Below are positions 6,901 through 11,835 of a DNA stretch of 11,835 nt, piece by piece (position 1 is the first letter of the stretch; every line of letters starts with the position of its first letter). A program made the position numbers and the translations under genes. The stretch lies in NCBI GenBank assembly GCA_004000625.1, contig SAUS01000070.1:1-11835 (forward strand). Reading direction: 5' to 3'. Source of the DNA: Candidatus Cibiobacter qucibialis. GTDB taxonomy: Bacteria; Bacillota; Clostridia; Oscillospirales; Ruminococcaceae. The notes under the pieces are model-generated. The model saw nothing but the letters and a program-made list of their open reading frames with translations. It made no database searches and was not told where the DNA came from.

Positions 6901-7734
6901 TTATCCCTTTTTCCGATTGAACCCAATATACAGCACCAGCCATGCCGCCGCCACGCACACCAGGGTAATCAACCCCAGCATCTGCCAGCTGTGCACCAGG
7001 TTGGGCACGGTGGCATCGTACATCGGGCTGTCCAGCCCTGCTTTCAGCCAGGAAAGGCGGTCGTTCAAATCGGTGGAAGCGCCCAGCGCCCCCATGCCCC
7101 AGCGGCAGACAATGATATAGCTGATGGCCGTCAGCGCGCCGGTCATACTGAACATAACGCCGCTGAATACCACCTGCCCGATGATGAGCACCAGCACCAG
7201 CAGCACCGCGGCTTCGCTGCTTTTCAGGCTGGCAGATACCAGCAGGCCCATGGCACTGGATGCTGCCATGAGCAGGAAAATCGTAATGAAGATTTCTACA
7301 TTGGTATCCAGCAGCAGGTGGTTTTGCGGAATATGGATGATCTCCACAAAGCCTGCCGTCAAAATGCCCGCCTGCACGGCTTCCACCAGAAACAGGGTGA
7401 TGGCCTTGCTGAGCACCGTTGCCAGCAGCGAAACGCCGACGCTGGCTTCACGGAAGATAATCTCCCGGTCTTTACAGATCTCGCGGTAAGAGTTCAGCAG
7501 CCCCATAAAGGACGCCATGGCGCACACAATGAACAGCACCGTGCGGCTGCCGATGTTGATCAGGTTGGAGGTAAAGCAGTCCGGCTCCCCCACCAGCTTG
7601 ATGACAAGCACCATCAGCGGGGCCTGCAAAATCAAGCTGCCAAGGGTCAGCTTCTGGTTCCAGATCAGCTGAAAATTGCGGGAGATGAGCACCGCCAGCT
7701 GGCGCAGCAGCTTGCCGATTTTTACGCTTTGCAT
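6901..7734 (-). CDS. ABC-2 type permease, ABCG-like exporter membrane subunit
   Basis: A 277-residue membrane protein, the probable transmembrane half of an exporter. Hydrophobic segments lie near 31-48, 62-81, 101-131, 147-168, 175-210 and 250-271. The cytoplasmic stretch NSYREICKDREIIFREASVG (81-100), followed by a helix and VLSK, is the classic ABCG/ABC-2 loop that couples to the ATPase. ATG 7734 has a strong AAGGAGG site (7751-7745). The gene overlaps the end of the ATPase gene by 13 nt in another frame, so the two are translationally coupled and form one transporter. In the related Rv1747 of mycobacteria both halves are one polypeptide. The substrate cannot be told from sequence. It is the last gene of the four-gene operon. 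Confidence 0.9.
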   Translation of the reverse strand: MQSVKIGKLLRQLAVLISRNFQLIWNQKLTLGSLILQAPLMVLVIKLVGEPDCFTSNLINIGSRTVLFIVCAMASFMGLLNSYREICKDREIIFREASVGVSLLATVLSKAITLFLVEAVQAGILTAGFVEIIHIPQNHLLLDTNVEIFITIFLLMAASSAMGLLVSASLKSSEAAVLLVLVLIIGQVVFSGVMFSMTGALTAISYIIVCRWGMGALGASTDLNDRLSWLKAGLDSPMYDATVPNLVHSWQMLGLITLVCVAAAWLVLYIGFNRKKG

Positions 7735-9245
7735 CGTTTTTCCGCCTCCTTGGCTGCTGCCGGGAACCGCGCTGCAAGGCGATTGAATTCCGGGCTGGTA
7801 AAGTATTTCCGGCGGTAATATTCCACCTGTTCGGGGTCGTGCAGCTTTTCAAAAATATCGCTGGTCAGTTCCACATCAAAATATTCATCCATCGCTTCGG
7901 GCGAACCATAATAGCACAGCACGCCGCCCGTACCCAAAAAGGCGATCTTATCGCATAGATTGATGTTGGACATGTTGTGGGTAACCATCAGCACGGTGCA
8001 GTTTTCGTGGCTCAGCTTGCGGCACAGCTCCATCATGCTGCGGTCCAGATCCGGCGAAAGCCCGCTGGTGGGCTCGTCCAATATCAGCAGCCGGGGCGAA
8101 GCCAGCAGTTCCATGGCGATGGAAACCCGCTTTTTCTGCCCGCCGGAAAGGTTTGCAATCATCGTTTTTTCCCGCCCGCCCAGGTCAACGGCTTCAATGG
8201 CGTGGGCCACAGCAGCTTTGATCTCGGTGCGGGTGGCATCGCGTGCAATGCGCAGCTTGGCGGTGTAGGTCAGGCTTTGTTCCACCGTCAGCTCGTCGTG
8301 CATAATGTCTTTCTGCGGCACATAGCCCAGCACGGCATCAAAGGCATTGCGGTTGCCGCGGGTGTCAATACCGTCAAAGCAGACGCTGCCGGAGGTGCAG
8401 GGCGACGCCCCGGTGATGCAGCCCAGCAAACTAGATTTGCCGGTTCCGGAACCGCCCACCACAACCACAAAGCTGTTGGGTTCCACCCCCATGCTAGTGC
8501 CGTCCACAATGTTCAGCGGCTTGCCGGTGTTGCGGTTTTTGACGGTTTTATACACATCCAGCAGTTCAATGCTGATGCCCACCTTATGCTCATGGTAGTG
8601 CAGCATTCCGCCGGAAAATGCAAACACCTGGGTGGGCACATTGATGACAGCGCCGTCCGTCAGCAGCTCATTGCGCACGCGGGTGCCGTTCAGGTAAGTA
8701 CCGTTGGTGGAGCCAAGGTCATTCAGTTCATAGTGGCCGTCCTTATACACCACCTCGCAGTGGTGGCGGGAAACACGGTCGCTGGTCAGCTGCACATCGC
8801 AGTCCTCGCCGCGGCCGATCAGGATGCGGCGCTTGCGGCGCACATCCAGCTCCCGCAGCACGGTGGCGTTGGGCGTTTCCCGCCGCAGGGCGGCGGTACC
8901 CTCGCCCTGGCGGATTTCCTCCACGCGGAAGGTGATTTCCTGTGTGGTTTCGTTGCCGTCGGTATTCAGGCCGATCACATCCCCCGGCTGCAGGGTCACT
9001 TCCTCACCGGAATGGATATAGCGGTTATTGTACCAGGTGCCGCAGGTCGTGGAGCCTGCGTCCTGCATCAGCCAGGCATTGTTTTTGTATTCGATTGTGA
9101 ACTGGTGTTCCCCCACGTTGTTGCGGCGCAGCACAAAGCTGCAATCGCGCCCACGGCCAAACACAAAGGGAGCTGCCGTGCTGGAAAGGGTCAGCTTTTG
9201 GCGGTTGCGCCGCTCGCTGACGGTTAAAATAATCTCACTGGCCAA
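7722..9245 (-). CDS. FHA-FHA-ABC ATPase, Rv1747-like exporter ATPase
   Basis: The ATP-binding half of the exporter, with two phosphothreonine-binding type domains in front. In the 507-residue protein FHA-1 spans about 25-105 and is degenerate (FGRGRDCSFVL at 29-39, then VGEHQ instead of SRxH). FHA-2 (about 140-215) is canonical: IGRGEDCDVQL (143-153), SRHH (159-162) and LGSTNGTYLNG (177-187). The ATPase follows with Walker A GGSGTGKSS (264-272, K270), Q-loop YVPQKD, signature NLSGGQKKR (365-373), Walker B LLILDEP and H423. The start is taken as TTG 9245: AGAGAGG lies 11 nt upstream, and the longer reading from ATG 9299 would overlap the previous gene by 49 nt. The TTG start is an inference. 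The neighbours show it works with the ABC-2 permease just downstream. Confidence 0.92.
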   Translation of the reverse strand: MASEIILTVSERRNRQKLTLSSTAAPFVFGRGRDCSFVLRRNNVGEHQFTIEYKNNAWLMQDAGSTTCGTWYNNRYIHSGEEVTLQPGDVIGLNTDGNETTQEITFRVEEIRQGEGTAALRRETPNATVLRELDVRRKRRILIGRGEDCDVQLTSDRVSRHHCEVVYKDGHYELNDLGSTNGTYLNGTRVRNELLTDGAVINVPTQVFAFSGGMLHYHEHKVGISIELLDVYKTVKNRNTGKPLNIVDGTSMGVEPNSFVVVVGGSGTGKSSLLGCITGASPCTSGSVCFDGIDTRGNRNAFDAVLGYVPQKDIMHDELTVEQSLTYTAKLRIARDATRTEIKAAVAHAIEAVDLGGREKTMIANLSGGQKKRVSIAMELLASPRLLILDEPTSGLSPDLDRSMMELCRKLSHENCTVLMVTHNMSNINLCDKIAFLGTGGVLCYYGSPEAMDEYFDVELTSDIFEKLHDPEQVEYYRRKYFTSPEFNRLAARFPAAAKEAEKRCKA

Positions 9246-9250
9246 GGGAG

Positions 9251-9754
9251 TCACTTCCTCTCTTTCGGCGCTGCATTCCAATTGAACTCCGGCCCACACA
9301 GCGGCACAAAACGCAGCTGTGCGCCGCCCACAGCAAAGATATCCCCCGCTGTCAGCGGCATTTTTTCAATCAGGCTTTTTCCGTTCAGGGTGCACAGCTC
9401 GTTGGAAGATCCCGGCAGCGCACACCAGTTGTTATCCTGTGGGTCATACACCACAATGCCGCGCCGCACCGCAAGCGGGCTGTTGGCATCCAGCACGGCG
9501 GGATTCCCGGCCGCATCCACCCCCAAAAAGTTTCGGCCTTCGCCCAAACGCAGGTCCTGCCCGCGGGCGGGGCCGTCCAGCACCACCAGCCAGCCGGTCA
9601 CCGGGCCTTTGGGCGCGGCGGCAAGACCAGCCTCGGCAGCAGCACCGGGCCGGGCAATGGCGCTGCCGGCCTCCAGCCCGCCATTGCAATAGGGGCATTC
9701 GGGGTGTTTATCGGCATCATAAAAATGGCCGTTGGGGCATTTGGTCAGTTTCAT
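9251..9754 (-). CDS. Zinc-ribbon protein with degenerate FHA-like domain
   Basis: A 167-residue soluble protein. The N-terminus CPNGHFYDADKHPECPYC carries C6, H10, C20 and C23, a likely single zinc site. After an Ala/Gly/Pro-rich linker (25-50) comes a beta-rich domain of FHA type: GWLVVLDGPARGQDLRLG (54-71), RNFLG (74-78), LNGKSLIEKMPLTAGDIFAV near the end. The residues that bind phosphothreonine in FHA domains (SxxH) are not evident, so it may be an inactive FHA used as a protein contact. Start 9754 (the second of two adjacent ATGs) leaves 6 nt to the AAGGAGG site; 9757 would leave only 3. It sits 22 nt after the VWA gene and 5 nt before the ATPase start, so it is probably an adaptor for that complex. 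Confidence 0.75.
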   Translation of the reverse strand: MKLTKCPNGHFYDADKHPECPYCNGGLEAGSAIARPGAAAEAGLAAAPKGPVTGWLVVLDGPARGQDLRLGEGRNFLGVDAAGNPAVLDANSPLAVRRGIVVYDPQDNNWCALPGSSNELCTLNGKSLIEKMPLTAGDIFAVGGAQLRFVPLCGPEFNWNAAPKERK

Positions 9755-9776
9755 CATTTTCCTCCTTCGGGCACGT

Positions 9777-11498
9777 TTACAGCACTAGCCGCAGGGTGGT
9801 GCGGCCGATTTTTATGGTATCGCCGTTTTGCAGGCGGTATTCCCCGCCGATGGGGTCGCCGTTCACCATCACGGCGGCTCCATCCAGCGGGCGCAGGGTC
9901 ACGCCGCTGCTTTCCACTTCCAGCACTGCGTGCTGGGAGCGGGTGCGGCCATCCGCCAGGCAGAGGTCACACTGGGCGGCATCGCTGCCGATAATCAGGC
10001 TGCTTTCCACATAGGCGGACCAGCGGGTTTCTGCAATGCCCCGCCGGGTAGAAAGGTACAGGGTGATCCACCGCCTCGGCAGGCTCTGCTGCACGGGGGC
10101 GGCATCGGTCAGCAGGTGTTCGGCTTCGGCCAGCTTTTCCTCAGTGCGCTCCTTGCGGCCGCGCAGCAGGGCTGCCGCGGCCAGCACCACCAACAGCCCG
10201 CCCAGAATAATGGCAGGCAGCCGGAATCGTGCCAGATAGAACGCCCTGTCCTTGGGCCAATCCTCCACGGTAAAGCGGTATACGGTGCCGGAATCGCTCA
10301 CGTTGGCCGCGGTCATGGCGCTGGTCATCTTGTTCAGCTTAATGGTATAGGTTCCCTGGTACAGCGGCTCGGTGTACAGCGAAACACTTCTGCCGTCCGC
10401 GCTGGCAATGGCCTGTTTAACTTTTACATGCCAGCCCCAGATATCCTCGCTCTGAATGCTGTAACAGGTCAGGTCCTCCGCACGGCCCACGGCCTGGTTA
10501 AACCGAATGGTCATGGCATAGCGGCCATGCAGCGTCACGCTTTCCACCGCCGGTTTGGCCAGGCGGTGGCCCATATACACGGTAGCGTTGGTTTTCACTG
10601 CGCTGCCCAGCTGCGGCACGCTCAGGGTCAGCACATCCAGGCGCTCGCCGTAAAATTTTTCATCCACCGCGGTTTTGATCTCCAGCGCATTGGCAAGGGC
10701 CTGCTGTTTTTCAGCCAGGGTATCGGCCAATTCGCTTTCATGCACCACATCCAGCTTATCGCCGCCCAGGGCCTGGCCCAGCTCGGCAAGGGGGTTGTCA
10801 TCATCCACCGTCACAAAGATATCCAGCGGCATGTTCAGGCGGCTGGCGGCATCTTTGGCCACAGCGCCCAGCAGAGCTGTGCTGGTGGCGGTATTGCCCG
10901 CTTCCGTCAGGGCAAAGATCACCTTGCGCGGCGCAATGCTCTGGTAATTTTCGTTGATATCGTTATAAATTATTGTGGCTGCCTGCACCAGGTTGGGCTC
11001 GTTCTCTTCCTGGCTTTCCAGCGCGTTCACGGCGTTCACTGCCGCCCTGGTATCAATGTTCGCGGGCAGAACGCAGGCTGCATCCCCGGCCAGGGTATAC
11101 AGCATAATCTGGTCCTTTGCGCCTTTGGCGCTGATCAGCCGCCGCAGCGCAATGCGGTATTCTTTCAGCGTGGTTTCGTCCACACTGTTGTCCACCGCCA
11201 GTACATAGCAGATCGGCTCGTTCGCCATGCCGATGTTGCCGGTGGGGATCTTTTCATCCCCCAGGTACAGCTCCACCCCTGCCGCCCGCACAAGGTCCGG
11301 GCTGATGGGCTGGCCTTGTGCATCCGTTGCCTGAACAAACACGTCCAGCTCCGGCACGTTGACATAGATCTGCTCAATGGAAAATTCCCCGATCGTGGTG
11401 CCTAATGCTTTGGGCGCACACAGCAAAGCTGCCATGACTGCAGCAACAGCCATGGCAACCAAAACCTGTGTGAATTTTTTTACCGCAGCAATTTTCAC
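9777..11498 (-). CDS. Membrane-anchored VWA-like protein with cytoplasmic FHA domain
   Basis: A 573-residue protein with an N-terminal signal or anchor helix (about 10-33), a von Willebrand A-like Rossmann region (about 94-235, starting ICYVLAVDNSVDETT), a linker, a beta-sandwich region (about 315-413, IRFNQAVG to YRFTVED) of the bacterial Ig-like style, a transmembrane helix (427-446) and a C-terminal FHA domain (about 495-573: IIGSDAAQCDL, RSQHAVL, MVNGDPI). The outside would carry the VWA-like and Ig-like parts and the cytoplasm the FHA domain. The VWA metal site looks degraded: DNSVD in place of DxSxS and LTEAG in place of the usual LTDG. Start GTG 11498 has AGGAG (11510-11506) 7 nt upstream. 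As first gene of the operon it is a candidate sensor or scaffold for the exporter. I know no named homolog. Confidence 0.82.
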   Translation of the reverse strand: MKIAAVKKFTQVLVAMAVAAVMAALLCAPKALGTTIGEFSIEQIYVNVPELDVFVQATDAQGQPISPDLVRAAGVELYLGDEKIPTGNIGMANEPICYVLAVDNSVDETTLKEYRIALRRLISAKGAKDQIMLYTLAGDAACVLPANIDTRAAVNAVNALESQEENEPNLVQAATIIYNDINENYQSIAPRKVIFALTEAGNTATSTALLGAVAKDAASRLNMPLDIFVTVDDDNPLAELGQALGGDKLDVVHESELADTLAEKQQALANALEIKTAVDEKFYGERLDVLTLSVPQLGSAVKTNATVYMGHRLAKPAVESVTLHGRYAMTIRFNQAVGRAEDLTCYSIQSEDIWGWHVKVKQAIASADGRSVSLYTEPLYQGTYTIKLNKMTSAMTAANVSDSGTVYRFTVEDWPKDRAFYLARFRLPAIILGGLLVVLAAAALLRGRKERTEEKLAEAEHLLTDAAPVQQSLPRRWITLYLSTRRGIAETRWSAYVESSLIIGSDAAQCDLCLADGRTRSQHAVLEVESSGVTLRPLDGAAVMVNGDPIGGEYRLQNGDTIKIGRTTLRLVL

Positions 11499-11518
11499 TT
11501 ACAGGCTCCTATTCTTTA

Positions 11519-11690
11519 GGCAATACCGCATAATTCTAAGTGCCGATACGGCGAGCGAGGTGCGGCAGATGCCAAGCCAAAAGCGCAGATAATACTGGAT
11601 GTCTTATCGAGCATTTTGGCAACGCAGATGCCGTGCCGCAGCTGCCGGAGCGGTGCTTAAGCCGCAAGGCGGGAATTGTGCGGTGTTGCC
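11519..11690 (+). mobile_element. MITE-like repeat, copy 3 (complete, 172 bp)
   Basis: The same 172-bp element as 6413-6584 with three base differences, with the same imperfect terminal inverted repeats. TTTA stands directly on both sides (11515-11518 and 11691-11694), a 4-bp target duplication. Its left edge is only 8 nt from the AGGAG ribosome site of the VWA-FHA gene, so it occupies the leader or promoter zone of that minus-strand operon. Confidence 0.9.
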
Positions 11691-11695
11691 TTTAC

Positions 11696-11722
11696 ATTAC
11701 ATTGTTTACAGTTCTGTGTCCA
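11696..11722 (-). promoter_or_regulatory. Weak candidate promoter for the FHA/ABC operon
   Basis: In the 92-bp spacer between two repeat copies the minus strand shows TGGACA (11722-11717) and TGTAAT (11701-11696) with a short 15-bp spacing. If used, the transcript would begin inside the repeat and carry most of it as a 5' leader. The match is weak. The real promoter could lie within the repeat or beyond the window. Confidence 0.25.
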
Positions 11723-11782
11723 AGGCGCATCTGAGAACAAAGAAAATGACAACTATTTCGCAAGCGCAAGATGGATTCCAAG

Positions 11783-11835
11783 GGCAATACCGCATAATTC
11801 TAAGTGCCGATACGGCGAGCGAGGTGCGGCAGCTG
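11783..11835 (+). mobile_element. MITE-like repeat, copy 4 (left end only)
   Basis: The first 53 bases of the same element, in the same orientation, cut by the window end. It differs from the other copies at 11833 (CAGCTG in place of CAGATG). The left flank is CAAG. Only 92 bp separate it from copy 3. That spacer shows no convincing gene; a 30-codon plus-strand frame from ATG 11746 runs into the repeat but has no good ribosome site. Confidence 0.85.

Noticed and set aside
7722..7734. Frameshift splitting one fused ATPase-permease gene
   Set aside because: The permease has its own AAGGAGG site and ATG at proper spacing and the ATPase has a plausible C-terminus, so a natural overlapping gene pair is more likely than a mutation.
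6871..7818. A 315-codon plus-strand open frame opposite the permease
   Set aside because: Gln/His-rich shadow of a hydrophobic gene; the minus frame has clear membrane helices and a strong AAGGAGG site.
7977..9227. A 416-codon plus-strand open frame opposite the FHA-ABC gene
   Set aside because: Same shadow effect; the minus strand carries Walker A, signature, Walker B and FHA motifs in order.
9828..11405. A 525-codon plus-strand open frame opposite the VWA-FHA gene
   Set aside because: His/Gln-rich shadow without a ribosome site; the opposite strand gives a coherent signal-VWA-TM-FHA protein.
6413..11690. The two complete repeats as ends of a composite transposon carrying the FHA/ABC operon
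   Set aside because: The copies are in direct orientation, each has its own target duplication (TTAA and TTTA), and no transposase is present, so independent insertions explain them better.
11746..11835. Possible small plus-strand gene starting at ATG 11746 and running into repeat copy 4
   Set aside because: Only 30 codons are visible, more than half of them from the repeat, and there is no good ribosome site.

Overview
The window is GC-rich (roughly 60%) and reads as a chromosomal segment of a low-abundance-AT gut Clostridia relative. Gene content (AlaX with DHHA1 tail, CmpB-like membrane protein, FHA/VWA/ABC cluster), strong AAGGAGG ribosome sites and stacked GC-rich intergenic palindromes suggest the Oscillospirales, in the neighbourhood of Faecalibacterium, Gemmiger or Subdoligranulum. 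That placement is inference from style and gene content, not from a marker gene.

Layout. (1) 1-55 is the right end of a 172-bp MITE-like repeat. (2) 180-3293, minus strand: a lipoprotein resembling a sugar ABC transporter binding protein, followed by 4-alpha-glucanotransferase (MalQ) with an unusual Lys/Ala/Pro tail. (3) 3294-3439: a compact divergent promoter region. (4) 3440-6320, plus strand: tightly packed alaX-like tRNA editing gene, trmB and a CmpB-like membrane protein, ended by a strong terminator at 6341-6390. (5) 6391-6900: a gene-free convergent region filled with a complete MITE-like copy and several other palindromes, one of them able to draw as a cloverleaf. (6) 6901-11498, minus strand: a four-gene operon in the order VWA-TM-FHA protein, zinc-ribbon/FHA-like protein, FHA-FHA-ABC ATPase, ABC-2 permease. 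(7) 11519-11835: a second complete MITE-like copy directly against the operon's ribosome site, a 92-bp spacer, and the left end of a fourth copy cut by the window edge.

The most interesting system is the four-gene operon. Its last two genes together have the architecture of mycobacterial Rv1747 (FHA-FHA-ATPase-permease, known to be controlled by Ser/Thr phosphorylation), but split into two polypeptides. Two more proteins are added: a membrane-anchored outside-facing VWA-like/beta-sandwich protein with a cytoplasmic FHA domain, and a small zinc-binding FHA-like protein. I infer a phosphothreonine-responsive exporter with an extracytoplasmic sensor or scaffold. No kinase, phosphatase or substrate gene is in the window.

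The second interesting element is the MITE-like family: two full 172-bp copies about 98% identical, imperfect terminal inverted repeats, and 4-bp target duplications (TTAA, TTTA). All four copies share one orientation. One copy sits in what must be the leader or promoter zone of the exporter operon.
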